Positions 43,341 to 52,501 of a DNA stretch of 64,000 bases are shown piece after piece. This stretch comes from Saprospiraceae bacterium. Lineage in GTDB: Bacteria > Bacteroidota > Bacteroidia > Chitinophagales > Saprospiraceae. A program made the translations under genes and the position numbers. Each line of letters starts with the position of its first letter. Position 1 is the stretch's first letter. Location: NCBI GenBank assembly GCA_013214355.1, contig JABSSL010000005.1, positions 41,916 through 105,915 of the forward strand. Reading direction: 5' to 3'. The notes under the pieces are model-generated. The model saw only the letters and a program-made list of their open reading frames with translations, was not told the DNA's origin and did not search any database.

Positions 43341-44676
43341 GAATTGGTTGTTTAGATTTATTGGCTTGCTGCAAAATTTGGGGGAGTTTCTTGTCGACTA
43401 ACTGTAGAGTCTCATTTACATTGAGTGTGCCATTGGATATATGTGATGAGTTCAGTATGTGTACTCCAGGAATGCTGGTAGTAACGGGGGGTAAATTTTC
43501 TGAATACTGAAGGGTAGAAAGTGCAAAAACGTTAGCGGCCCTTGCTACTTTTATTTCCACAAGATCTTCCGCGCTGATGTGGTCATACATGCGGACGAGC
43601 TCTTCGCCAAAATGGGTTTTGATCTTCTCGTCACTCCATTGAAAAAACGGATCACTCTTCTTCACATATTTAGGTAAGTAGACTAGGGAATGTCCATTAA
43701 AGACGGAGGGGTCAACCATATTGGTCATTTCAATTACCCCTGTAAAAGGTGTAGTATCCGTCACATTTGTCACATAATAGGGGGAAATGCTTTTCTTGAG
43801 CAAGACGGAAGCACATACGACCCCTAAATACTCGATTTGTTGATGTTGTCTTCTTTCCGTTTCATTCAAGCCCTTACAAACCTTCGCAGCAATGGAAGAA
43901 GGAATGCTCAGAATAACTTCATCAAAAAGGTGGGAGTCCCCCTTTTCATCTAGCACCTGAACTTTACCTGAAGGATCAGATTCCACTTTGGTGGTTCGAA
44001 AACCGGTAGTGATATTCACTCCCTGATCCAGCAAATGCTGCTTAAAGGTTTTGAGAATGGTGGCATAACCTCCATTCACGTAACCAAACATTTCCTTTTT
44101 CAGGCCAGTGCGACGTGCCGCATACATGCGCTGGATGGTTGCCCAAATAAAAGCAGCAGAAGTATGCCGGTAATTCTCACCTAACTTTGCCCGCAACAAA
44201 GGCAGCCAAATCTTATTGAAGGTATTCTCACCTGACCACTTCTTGAGCCAATCTGCAACGGGAATACGTTCCAATCGCTTCCAGTTTTTCACTTTTGAAG
44301 CGTAAAAAATCGTAAGTCCTAGACGAAATTTATCGATTAGAGAAAGTGGTGGGAATTGAAGAAATTCCAGAGAATTGGACATGGAATATAGCTTGCCGTC
44401 CGTGTAGAATCCACTTTTTGTCTCAACCCACTTCATTTCCTGATCTAGACCTAGCTCTTCCAGTAACTCTCGAAGAACCAAATCTGAAAGGAGTATGACG
44501 TGATAATATTTATCCCAAGTCGCTTTACCCAGTTGCCAGACACTCGTTAGGCCGCCAATTTCTTCGGCAGCCGCAAGGAGACGTACCTGATGCCCTTCTT
44601 TGATTAATTTATTGGCGAGTTGCATCCCGAGCATACCTCCACCAATCACCCCCCAGTGTTTACTTTTTTTGACCAT
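43327..44676 (-). CDS. FAD-dependent amine oxidase / protoporphyrinogen-oxidase-like protein
   Basis: 449 residues. GxGxxG dinucleotide motif at the N-terminus (WGVIGGGMLGMQLANKLIKEGHQVRLLAA), then EEIGGLTSVWQLGKATWDKYYHVI, and GGYATILKTFKQHLLDQGV as in UDP-galactopyranose-mutase/PPOX-like flavoproteins. Heme enzymes are not nearby; it sits in the sugar locus between the deacetylase and the dehydrogenase. A role in modifying a sugar or lipid carrier is inferred from position only. Confidence 0.78.
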   Translation of the reverse strand: MVKKSKHWGVIGGGMLGMQLANKLIKEGHQVRLLAAAEEIGGLTSVWQLGKATWDKYYHVILLSDLVLRELLEELGLDQEMKWVETKSGFYTDGKLYSMSNSLEFLQFPPLSLIDKFRLGLTIFYASKVKNWKRLERIPVADWLKKWSGENTFNKIWLPLLRAKLGENYRHTSAAFIWATIQRMYAARRTGLKKEMFGYVNGGYATILKTFKQHLLDQGVNITTGFRTTKVESDPSGKVQVLDEKGDSHLFDEVILSIPSSIAAKVCKGLNETERRQHQQIEYLGVVCASVLLKKSISPYYVTNVTDTTPFTGVIEMTNMVDPSVFNGHSLVYLPKYVKKSDPFFQWSDEKIKTHFGEELVRMYDHISAEDLVEIKVARAANVFALSTLQYSENLPPVTTSIPGVHILNSSHISNGTLNVNETLQLVDKKLPQILQQANKSKQPIHVYE

Positions 44677-44700
44677 GTTCTGAATACTTTATTTAGGTCA

Positions 44701-44786
44701 AGCTACTTGACTATTCTGTAGGTGGGGGGCGTTTAAGTACCTGGTACTTAAATTTTGGAATATAAAAGCTATCTAATCAAGTAGCT
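44701..44786. repeat. Nested inverted repeats between oxidoreductase and dehydrogenase genes
   Basis: Outer arms AGCTACTTGA (44701-44710) and TCAAGTAGCT (44777-44786), perfect 10 bp; inner TTTAAGTACC, 1-base spacer, GGTACTTAAA (44732-44752), perfect 10 bp. It lies in the 133-base gap and could act as terminator, RNA-processing site or operator. Confidence 0.75.
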
Positions 44787-44809
44787 CAATTGTTATTAAT
44801 CATAAGGGA

Positions 44810-46552
44810 CTATCCCGCAACTAATTCATATTGTCGCTTAGCACATTCTACTAAGGTTGAAGTAAATCCTTGATAGCTAACTGTCTCCGCAATGGGGCCG
44901 GCGTCTACGATTACACAACCGGTATTGCAGCTAGCAGCTAGTGCCTGCACTGTTTCAAACTGTACCCGATTGAATTCATCCTTGGCATAGTGATCGTTCA
45001 AAAAGCCAACCAAAGCATTTACTTCATTTGCCAATCCCTTCTCCATAGCCAGGAATCCCTCGTATACGAATTGAATGAAGTCTTCGGAAGGGATCTCCTT
45101 ACCGCGGCCAATACCGGCATAAGCGTACCCTAGAGCTTCAATCTCCTCCTGCACAAATAAGTTACAGCCATCAACCAAGCCATTTATCTGTTTACCTTCC
45201 GAAAGGATCGATTTAATGTTTTCCATGTATAGTCTGTGTGCCGTACCAAAGAACAGGATATCGGCATCCTGCACAGCCTCTTCTACCGAATTCGTAAAGA
45301 TGGAATCAACGCCAAACTTGACTAAGTTTTGGTCGTCGGGCTTGACGTAAGGATCCTGGATTACAACGCCGCAACCTTTCTCCTGTAGCTGTTTAGCCAA
45401 TACAATGCTAGGCGAATTTCGAGTATCCTCTGAGTTGAACCGATATGCCGCTCCTAAGACGGCAACTTTCTTGCCAGCCAGGCTACCAAATTTCCGCTCA
45501 GCCAACTTAATGCTCTCCGCTGGAGAGGCGTTATTGATTTCTCTCGATTTCAGTATCAAACTATTGGAGACATCATACCCTCGCTCAATTTTTCGCCATA
45601 GCAGCAGTATTCCATCTTTGGGTAAACAATGACCACCTACTCCAATCATGGGTACCAGAATCCCACCGCTAGGTACCGCATTAGGATCCTTTGAAGCCGT
45701 ATCTGTTTGTGCTAATTTCTCGTTAACCTTATCCCGTACAGTGTAGAAATCGATATTATGCTCATCACAATAGCGTACGATTTCGCTGGAATAGGCAATC
45801 CGTACATCGCGGTAGGCATTTTCCAGTGTTTTGGTAACTTCCGCACTCATACTATTGGTCAGGTGCAAATCGCCACTTTTCACAATATTTTGGTAAATAG
45901 CCCGGATCATTCTTGGCGTTTCTGGATGAAGTCCTGCTGCTAATTTATCAGATTCAGTTACGCGCTCAACCAAGCGCCCAGGCATCACTCGATTAGGGCT
46001 ATTCCCTAACAAAATATCTTCTCCCTCAACCAATCCGTAAGACGCAAAATGGTCACGGAATAAGGTATCCATCGTGGAAGGGGCAAGCGTAGATTCAAAA
46101 ATGATCAAAGGTATTTTTCCGGGAGGTTTCTGCTGAAGGGCCTTGGCCAAAGTAGTTAACCCACCAAACATGGGACCATAGTCAGGTTCAAAGCTATCCT
46201 CTTTTTTGTCTGTCTGAATACATACTAATATCACATCTGCATCGGCCAGATGCTGGTAATCATGGCTTGCTGAAAGGATTCCTTCTGTCACCTCTTTTTC
46301 GACAACGGCATCTAGGCCAGGTTCAATACCGCCAATCACCGATCTTCCGGAATTAATGGCTTCTACCTTCCAGCCCGAATTCTTAGAGTTACGTTGAATC
46401 ACGACAACTCTTGCAGCTTCCTCCGAGCCAATTTTTATTCTTGCTTTTGCTAACAGAGCAGCCATCGGCATTCCAACTATACCTGGTCCAATAACCGCGA
46501 TCTTTTCGACTTTCCAATCAAATTGTCTGTCTCTAGTTAAATTGATGTTCAT
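44810..46552 (-). CDS. UDP-glucose/GDP-mannose dehydrogenase family protein with extra C-terminal domain
   Basis: 580 residues; usual members have 420-450. Oxidises a UDP-hexose (or UDP-ManNAc) twice to the uronic acid. N-terminal NAD site KIAVIGPGIVGMPMAALLAKA (about 17-37), then STLAPSTMD, NSPNRVMPGR, TKTLENAYRDVRIAY and the active-site Cys309 in GVGGHCLPKDG. The C-domain (GKKVAVLGAAYRFNSEDTRNSPS) closes near residue 475. About 105 residues beyond, from IPSEDFIQFVYEGFLAMEK on, match no domain I know. It may supply the uronic acid for the local polysaccharide. Confidence 0.88.
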   Translation of the reverse strand: MNINLTRDRQFDWKVEKIAVIGPGIVGMPMAALLAKARIKIGSEEAARVVVIQRNSKNSGWKVEAINSGRSVIGGIEPGLDAVVEKEVTEGILSASHDYQHLADADVILVCIQTDKKEDSFEPDYGPMFGGLTTLAKALQQKPPGKIPLIIFESTLAPSTMDTLFRDHFASYGLVEGEDILLGNSPNRVMPGRLVERVTESDKLAAGLHPETPRMIRAIYQNIVKSGDLHLTNSMSAEVTKTLENAYRDVRIAYSSEIVRYCDEHNIDFYTVRDKVNEKLAQTDTASKDPNAVPSGGILVPMIGVGGHCLPKDGILLLWRKIERGYDVSNSLILKSREINNASPAESIKLAERKFGSLAGKKVAVLGAAYRFNSEDTRNSPSIVLAKQLQEKGCGVVIQDPYVKPDDQNLVKFGVDSIFTNSVEEAVQDADILFFGTAHRLYMENIKSILSEGKQINGLVDGCNLFVQEEIEALGYAYAGIGRGKEIPSEDFIQFVYEGFLAMEKGLANEVNALVGFLNDHYAKDEFNRVQFETVQALAASCNTGCVIVDAGPIAETVSYQGFTSTLVECAKRQYELVAG

Positions 46553-46710
46553 AAGTTATAATTTATTCCCTCCGTGTGTTTATGATTAGTTGTTCCTTAG
46601 CAATTTATGTGACCTTAAAGCTGACTTAGTAGTGGGATACCTGATTCCTATGGTTACAATTTTGGCATCTTAGCTTCCGATCGGCATGATTGTCAAAGAA
46701 GGTCATCTCA

Positions 46711-48591
46711 TTAGTTATCTATAAATTTCTGGAACCATAATTCGATACATAGTGCTCCCCAAAGCGATCTGCCGAAAGCCCTTTCCTTATCAATTAATTG
46801 TTCCATTTGTTTCATATCAAAAATGCCTCGTTCTCGGCACTGCTTGGAGAGCAAAACGTCCTTAAAAAAGTCTCCGGCACCATTTTTAGCCCATTGGTGT
46901 AAAGGAACGGGGAACCCCATCTTATCCTTACGATCCAAAATGGGTTTAGGCAAAATATTTTTAGCCGCTCTTTTGAAGATATACTTCATCTCAGCTCCTT
47001 TAAATTTCATGGAAGCAGTAATGCTAGAAATCAGATCAACGATCCGCTTATCTAATAAAGGCACCCTCGACTCCAAAGAAACGGCCATACTAACACGATC
47101 TTCCACATGTAATAGCCCAGGAAGGCTGCCGAACATATCAAAGTGCGTCATTTTGTTGAAATAGGAACGGGTATCTGGATGATTGAATACCTTTTGAAAA
47201 CTCTCGAATATAGTATCTCGACAATACTGTCCTCGAAACTCAGGGGTATATAACTCCAATGCACTCTCACTCCGATCGATTAAATGAAAATACCTACGAT
47301 CCATGGGTTCAAAAACTTCTTTCTTCCAAAACTGCTGCATCATCGGAACGTACTGCTTGATGGTAGAAAGATTGGGTAAGATGGACTGCAGAGAAACGAT
47401 ATGTTCCCCTTCATCATTTGTTTCATAAATCGCCCCTTTCAGCGCCTGTTCTAGATAGGCCACTAAATACCTCGTATACCCACCAAATATTTCGTCTCCT
47501 CCTTGTCCCCCTAAGACTACTTTCACATTCTCAGAAGCAATCTTAGAAACCATATACTGCGGAAATAGTCCTGGACCAACCACTGGCTCATCCATATGAT
47601 AAATCAAGCGCGGAAGCAGATCGATGAATTCAAGTTCTGTCGGATAAATCTTAAACATCTCCGCGTTGCAGCCCTCCGCCACAATCTTGGCGTACCGGGT
47701 TTCATCGTATTGCAAACCTTCCCGAAAAGCGCCGGTGAAGGTTTTGAGTCCCTGCGGTAAATGTCGAGATGCCAGGATAGTCACAAGACTAGAATCCATT
47801 CCCCCACTCAAGTAGGTTCCCAATGGCACATCACTCCGCAACTGGATCTTGACGGTGTCCTCCAGTAATCGTTGCAGTTCATAGACAAAGAACTCCTGCG
47901 TATGGTATTTGTCAATTTTGAAGTTAGGTTGCCAGTACTTCTTGGTGATAGAAGTCTTTTCTTTTAGGTCCCAAACCTGATAGTGGCCCGGTAAGATCTT
48001 CTCGATTCCCTTAAAAAGGGTATTTTCATGCAGGATAAACTGGAAGGTGAGGTATTCATTTAAAGCCTTTTGATTTAGTGAGGCTTTAATTTCTGGATGT
48101 GCTAAGATTGCCTTGATTTCGGAAGCGAAGGCTATCTTATTATTATCTTGGTAAACATACAGAGGTTTGATCCCAAAGTGATCCCTAGCTGCAATCAAGG
48201 TTTTGCTGCGCTTATTATACAACAAGAAGGCGAACATGCCATTTAACTTCGAAATAGCTTCTTCTCCATAAGCCTGGTACATTTTCAAAATCACTTCTGT
48301 ATCAGAATGTGTCCGGAAAACATAGCCTTTTTGAACCAGCTCCTGCCTTAATTCCAGGTAGTTATAAATTTCTCCATTGAAGACGATTACGTACTCCTCA
48401 TCAATCATAGGTTGATGGCCGGTTTGCAAATCAATGATAGACAACCGCTTATGATAAAAACCTATTTCATGATCAATAAAAGATCCTTCACCATCAGGGC
48501 CACGATGGTGGATCGCATCTCCCATTTTCTTCAATATTTGGGATTGAATCGGATCTCCAGATTTATTAATAAGGCCAACTACTCCGCACAT
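46711..48591 (-). CDS. asnB: Asparagine synthase (glutamine-hydrolysing) type protein
   Basis: 626 residues. N-terminal class II GATase with nucleophile Cys2 (MCGVVGLINKSG), HHRGPDGEG and FNGEIYNYLELR; C-terminal synthetase domain with the PP-loop YLSGGMDSSLV near residue 260 and GGQGGDEIFGGYTRY. In polysaccharide loci such AsnB-like enzymes often amidate uronic acids instead of making asparagine; here the neighbouring dehydrogenase makes that reading attractive. Primary asparagine synthesis cannot be excluded. Confidence 0.88.
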   Translation of the reverse strand: MCGVVGLINKSGDPIQSQILKKMGDAIHHRGPDGEGSFIDHEIGFYHKRLSIIDLQTGHQPMIDEEYVIVFNGEIYNYLELRQELVQKGYVFRTHSDTEVILKMYQAYGEEAISKLNGMFAFLLYNKRSKTLIAARDHFGIKPLYVYQDNNKIAFASEIKAILAHPEIKASLNQKALNEYLTFQFILHENTLFKGIEKILPGHYQVWDLKEKTSITKKYWQPNFKIDKYHTQEFFVYELQRLLEDTVKIQLRSDVPLGTYLSGGMDSSLVTILASRHLPQGLKTFTGAFREGLQYDETRYAKIVAEGCNAEMFKIYPTELEFIDLLPRLIYHMDEPVVGPGLFPQYMVSKIASENVKVVLGGQGGDEIFGGYTRYLVAYLEQALKGAIYETNDEGEHIVSLQSILPNLSTIKQYVPMMQQFWKKEVFEPMDRRYFHLIDRSESALELYTPEFRGQYCRDTIFESFQKVFNHPDTRSYFNKMTHFDMFGSLPGLLHVEDRVSMAVSLESRVPLLDKRIVDLISSITASMKFKGAEMKYIFKRAAKNILPKPILDRKDKMGFPVPLHQWAKNGAGDFFKDVLLSKQCRERGIFDMKQMEQLIDKERAFGRSLWGALCIELWFQKFIDN

Positions 48592-48860
48592 CTCATAGGG
48601 ATTAGATTACACAACAAATAACTTCTATTGACACACTTCACATGTGTACAAAAATTGGTAGTAGATCACGATAGCCTGCTGTGGGGGACGCGGACAAGTT
48701 AGAACCAGGAGGAACTAACAACCTATTTAGAAGGGAAGCATTGTACTAATCCTTGTTAGGGGACATAAATTTGGGAAGAGGACGTAAAATATAGTATTCT
48801 GTATAAGGGACTGTGTAGTAGGATTGTCTCTCAAACTGTCTGAAAAATAATAATTAAAAA

Positions 48861-48868
48861 CAAATATA
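48861..48868 (-). promoter_or_regulatory. Candidate -7 box (TATATTTG) of the asnB-wecB transcript
   Basis: Minus-strand TATATTTG just downstream of the terminator of the GT25 operon. No -33 TTG was found. The leader to asnB would be about 260 bases. Confidence 0.35.
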
Positions 48869-48899
48869 AAAAAAAATTCTACCTGAAAATATTTCGTGC

Positions 48900-48927
48900 A
48901 AAAAAAAGGCAAATTAATCTGCCTTTT
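48900..48927 (-). terminator. Terminator of the 54.0-49.0 kb operon
   Basis: Minus-strand AAAAGGCA, 8-base loop, TGCCTTTT, continuing into eight T. It lies about 80 bases after the GT25 stop. Confidence 0.85.
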
Positions 48928-49009
48928 AAGCTACCGCCAGGTTTTCTATCTCTACAACAGGCTAATCTCTGATTGGTAAGAATAGAGCAGTGAACCTGAT
49001 ATTCCTTTC

Positions 49010-49747
49010 CTAGAGATTAGCTCGAATCCTAGTATTAATAAACTTATGGCTCCTCCATCGCAATTTACGCCAGAAGCCATGGCCTTGGTTGCCCAGGCTT
49101 GATTGCCACATGCCGTTATTACTTGCCTGTTCGACCAAGGTAGGATGACACCAGAAAAGTGGAATATCTAGCAAAGGAAACAACTGTGTAAAGAAAAGAT
49201 CATTGGATGTATGACAACGCTTACGGTGGATATAATCCATAATCTTTGCGGCCACCTCATGAGTAAGATAGTAGCCACCTGACCCTCTTGTCTTATGGGC
49301 CATATAAAGATGTTGTCGAGCACTTCGCTGACCTCTAGGGATAAACTCCAAAGTGGAGTTTTCTAAACACACATAAGCGAGTTTCTCGTCAATATCTGAG
49401 CGCCCCTTCAATTCAAGAATTAGTTGGTTAAATTCCTGAACAAAATTTTCCGAAAGGATAGCGTCATCTTCCAAGATTAACGCTGACGGCAATCTTCTTG
49501 CCAGCACTTGTTCAAGCACCAAAAAATGCTTCAATGCACAGGACGTTCGAGCATCATACACCTGCATAGGAGGAGCGAAATACTTTTCCAAAATAGTCGG
49601 ATTAAGGTCTGTAATGTCTCCATCTAGCATAAACTCAAAGGAGATTCCTTGATCACCTAGTTGCTCCTCCATAAATGCGCGGCGGTATTCTAGCCCGGTA
49701 CGCGTATGAACTACAAAAACGCTATCCACTTGTAACTTGACTTCCAT
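49010..49747 (-). CDS. GT25 family glycosyltransferase
   Basis: 245 residues from ATG 49747 (an ATG at 49786 gives 13 more residues, IPIPNQKINTPT, unlike the family start). VDSVFVVHTRTGLEYRRAFMEEQL opens a GT25 domain (LPS beta-galactosyltransferase / procollagen type), with ALKHFLVLEQVLARRLPSALILEDDAIL carrying the EDD metal-binding motif and TRGSGGYYLTHEVAAKIMDYI. It adds one sugar, likely galactose by family, to the polysaccharide or LPS. Last gene of its operon; its start overlaps the upstream GT2 by 26 bases. Confidence 0.82.
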   Translation of the reverse strand: MEVKLQVDSVFVVHTRTGLEYRRAFMEEQLGDQGISFEFMLDGDITDLNPTILEKYFAPPMQVYDARTSCALKHFLVLEQVLARRLPSALILEDDAILSENFVQEFNQLILELKGRSDIDEKLAYVCLENSTLEFIPRGQRSARQHLYMAHKTRGSGGYYLTHEVAAKIMDYIHRKRCHTSNDLFFTQLFPLLDIPLFWCHPTLVEQASNNGMWQSSLGNQGHGFWRKLRWRSHKFINTRIRANL

Positions 49748-50699
49748 GGTCGGAGTATTGATTTTTTGGTTGGGTATAGGTATCATATCTTCCTTTGTAA
49801 TGAGCTGCTGGTCCCATTATGTCGATGGCCAAATTCTGCCAGTAGTAACCACGATCAAACAATACTTTCAGTGATAAAAAAGGAAGCTTAATCAGTGGGA
49901 AGACCAGACTTCCAAGCAAGAGAAACAGCAGCGGGAAAGGTATATTTACCTGGTAGACTTTTACTTCTGCCGCACCATGAGCATAGGCGGAACGAACGTG
50001 CCAACGCCAATCTAGTTTATAAGCCGCTACTAAATGCTCTATAATCAATTGAGGGTCGAGGCCAATTTTTGCTCCGCTAGCGCGCATTTCATTTTGCACA
50101 TGATCCTCTTCTCCATAAGCAATTGTTTCCCCATTCATGCCGAGATCTATTGGAAAGCCTCCAACTTGAGAAAGACAAGCCTTCCGAAACACAATCACTC
50201 CACCACAGGCATTAATTTTGTTTAGTTCTCGCACCTCACCATTGCCACTTAAATGAACGTTTGTGCCAAAGTTTTTCGGGAGCCATTTGGGATGACCGTA
50301 CTTATACCAAGGAAGAAAAATACCTCCGATACAATCAAAAGAATGATTTTGAATGGTGGACAATGCCCGATTAATGTAATTATCAGCAGCTTTAGCGTCA
50401 TCATCTACATAGGACACCCAATCTGCCTTCGCTTCTCGATAACCGGCATTTCTAGCATAACTCAACCCAATTCTGGGTTCATTGATTTTCCTAAAATTTG
50501 AGTATCGTGCTATATAGTCTTCTAGCAAAGCAGGTGTTTCATCCGTGGAACCGTTATCAATTATGACGACCTCAAACCATTCCGAAGGGGCATCCTGCCG
50601 AGTAAAAGAGGCTAAACATTCAGCTAATATGTTACTGCGGTTTCGGGTGCAGATCAATATGGAGATTCTTGGATTCATGACTTTGCTTTTAGTGGTCAA
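49722..50699 (-). CDS. GT2 glycosyltransferase
   Basis: 325 residues. RISILICTRNRSNILAECLASF, FEVVIIDNGSTDETPALLEDY, GLSYARNAGYREAKADWVSYVDDDAKAADNYI (DDD metal motif), and YGEEDHVQNEMRASG near 190. A hydrophobic stretch at about 250-275 may anchor it to the membrane. Its start overlaps the upstream GT by 11 bases and its end overlaps the GT25, so all are coupled. Confidence 0.88.
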   Translation of the reverse strand: MTTKSKVMNPRISILICTRNRSNILAECLASFTRQDAPSEWFEVVIIDNGSTDETPALLEDYIARYSNFRKINEPRIGLSYARNAGYREAKADWVSYVDDDAKAADNYINRALSTIQNHSFDCIGGIFLPWYKYGHPKWLPKNFGTNVHLSGNGEVRELNKINACGGVIVFRKACLSQVGGFPIDLGMNGETIAYGEEDHVQNEMRASGAKIGLDPQLIIEHLVAAYKLDWRWHVRSAYAHGAAEVKVYQVNIPFPLLFLLLGSLVFPLIKLPFLSLKVLFDRGYYWQNLAIDIMGPAAHYKGRYDTYTQPKNQYSDHGSQVTSG

Positions 50700-52497
50700 T
50701 GTTAACCAGATCTTTACCGATTCGAACTAGCCCTGCCCCCAATCGTTTGATAAATCTTGGGCCCCAGTACCAAGAATTTCTCAGGCAAAGGTTATAGCCC
50801 TTCTTCATCAAGCTGCCCAACCAGCCTTTTACGCCCCTATCCCCTACCCAACTATCATTGGCCATCCTATATAAGGTCCCTCTATTTGTGAAAAGTTCTT
50901 GATCGGTCTCCCCTATCCCTTCGACCTGATCTAGACTTCGATTCACTTGATGCAAAGGGACATAGATTCTATTTTGGTACAACACTCGGCGCTTCTGAAT
51001 TAAGTCTTTTCCCTTATGCAACTTTGATTCCATGCTGGTAGACATAGCACGGACATACTCCGTATGCCCCTGTAAATCAATGAACTTATTGCTATTCTGG
51101 AGATCAAAAGGATTTTCTAAATTATTATAGCCAGCTCTACAACAGCGAATACTAAAGTCGTTATGCTCGTAACCTCTGAAGCCTAGCTGCTCAGCATCAA
51201 AAAAACCGACTTCTCTTAAAATATTGGGCGTGATGGTGAAGAAAGCTCCCTGTAAATATTCTCGATCGCAATGAGAAACTAGCTGTCCCACCCGATGAGG
51301 AATAGGCTTATTGACAGAAGGACGCCAGGACAAATTATAGTAAATTAAGTGCTCATAACCGGTTCGCCGGATAACTTGCCAATACAGATTATCCCAGCCC
51401 CTTTCCTTGAAAAGCACATCATCATCGCATTTGAAGCAAAGATCGAAAGGTATGGTTCTCAAATATTGTAAGATGGTATTGGTTTGATGAATAATATCCG
51501 TGCGATGATTTTCAATTAAGGTAAATTTTGTGTCTTTCCACTTGTGCTCCTTCAAATAGGCTATTGTCCCATCCGTCGAACCATCATCCGCTACCACTAG
51601 CTCCCAAGTTGCGGCATTCGTCCTAGTAGACAACCAGCTTTCTATACAATTTTGTAAATAGTCTTTCCGATTGTAGGACGTTATTGCTAAGACAAAATGT
51701 GGGAGTGAGGGAACAGATTTAAGACTGGAATTTTTAGTAAAGGCCTTGACTAAGCGACTGCGGTAGTGTTCAAGAGATTTTCCAGAAAAAGAATGAATCT
51801 CTGCTAGATGGCCAGACTCCACTTTTACTACTGGGGTTTCTGGCTGTGGTCCCGTTTGAAAGATGGATCTTTCCAGGCTTAGTGTCGAACAAGAGCGAGT
51901 AAGCAGGTGAGAAAAAGCCGAACCACAGATATGAGGATCAGATAGATTTTCGTCCCAGCCTCCAAGGTATTCAAAAGCGGAACGTCTAATAGCAAAAAAG
52001 TGCGTAGCAAATGCCGTAGAGATAGTTTTTTCAACTCTAATGTTAATTCTATCTATAGCTTTTACCTTCTTGCTATTGGGCGTTACGGCTTCGAAGTCCT
52101 GCAAAGCATCCAGGGTAGCCTGATAATCGACAGCTTCGAGCCAAACTCCTGCCTTGCAGAATATAAAATTATCACTATCACATTGCCTCACTGCATAATT
52201 GTAAGCCGTACTCATTTGATCAATTTGGGGCAATTGAATTAGATGATAGCCGGATAGATCCATGTCTAAATAAAGAAGACGATCTCCAAAAACAATAAGT
52301 TGAAGTTCAGTCGAAGGAAGACTAACACGGAGCTTTTCGATTCCTTCTAACAAAGCCGCTTGATTTACCCCATCCAGCACATTAATGGCGATAAAACAAG
52401 TGGTGGACTTAGCATTCTTGTTCCCCTTAATCATTTTCTCGCCCACCTCTGGTCTAAGGGTTTCTACTGCTGATAATTCATTATTACTCATAATCAT
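50689..52497 (-). CDS. Large two-part GT2 glycosyltransferase
   Basis: 602 residues. The C-terminal part (about 265-480) is a clear GT-A domain: PHFVLAITSYNRKDYLQNCI, WELVVADDGSTDGTIAYLKEH and LCFKCDDDVLFKERGWDNLYW. Residues 20-230 look like a second, degenerate GT-A unit: CFIAINVLDGVNQAALLEGIEK, STAYNYAVRQCDSDNFIFCKAGV, FFAIRRSAFEYLGGWDENLSDPH, where the acidic DxD is not obvious. So one active and one perhaps inactive or acceptor-binding half. It starts 4 bases after the GT4 gene. Confidence 0.8.
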   Translation of the reverse strand: MIMSNNELSAVETLRPEVGEKMIKGNKNAKSTTCFIAINVLDGVNQAALLEGIEKLRVSLPSTELQLIVFGDRLLYLDMDLSGYHLIQLPQIDQMSTAYNYAVRQCDSDNFIFCKAGVWLEAVDYQATLDALQDFEAVTPNSKKVKAIDRINIRVEKTISTAFATHFFAIRRSAFEYLGGWDENLSDPHICGSAFSHLLTRSCSTLSLERSIFQTGPQPETPVVKVESGHLAEIHSFSGKSLEHYRSRLVKAFTKNSSLKSVPSLPHFVLAITSYNRKDYLQNCIESWLSTRTNAATWELVVADDGSTDGTIAYLKEHKWKDTKFTLIENHRTDIIHQTNTILQYLRTIPFDLCFKCDDDVLFKERGWDNLYWQVIRRTGYEHLIYYNLSWRPSVNKPIPHRVGQLVSHCDREYLQGAFFTITPNILREVGFFDAEQLGFRGYEHNDFSIRCCRAGYNNLENPFDLQNSNKFIDLQGHTEYVRAMSTSMESKLHKGKDLIQKRRVLYQNRIYVPLHQVNRSLDQVEGIGETDQELFTNRGTLYRMANDSWVGDRGVKGWLGSLMKKGYNLCLRNSWYWGPRFIKRLGAGLVRIGKDLVNIDH

Positions 52498-52501
52498 GGG
52501 A

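Larger units (their letters stand above)
48592..49009. other. 418-base intergenic region upstream of asnB
   Basis: Holds the minus-strand terminator at 48900-48927, a candidate -7 box TATATTTG at 48861-48868 for asnB (long leader of about 260 bases) and A/T-rich spacer. No gene seen. Confidence 0.55.
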
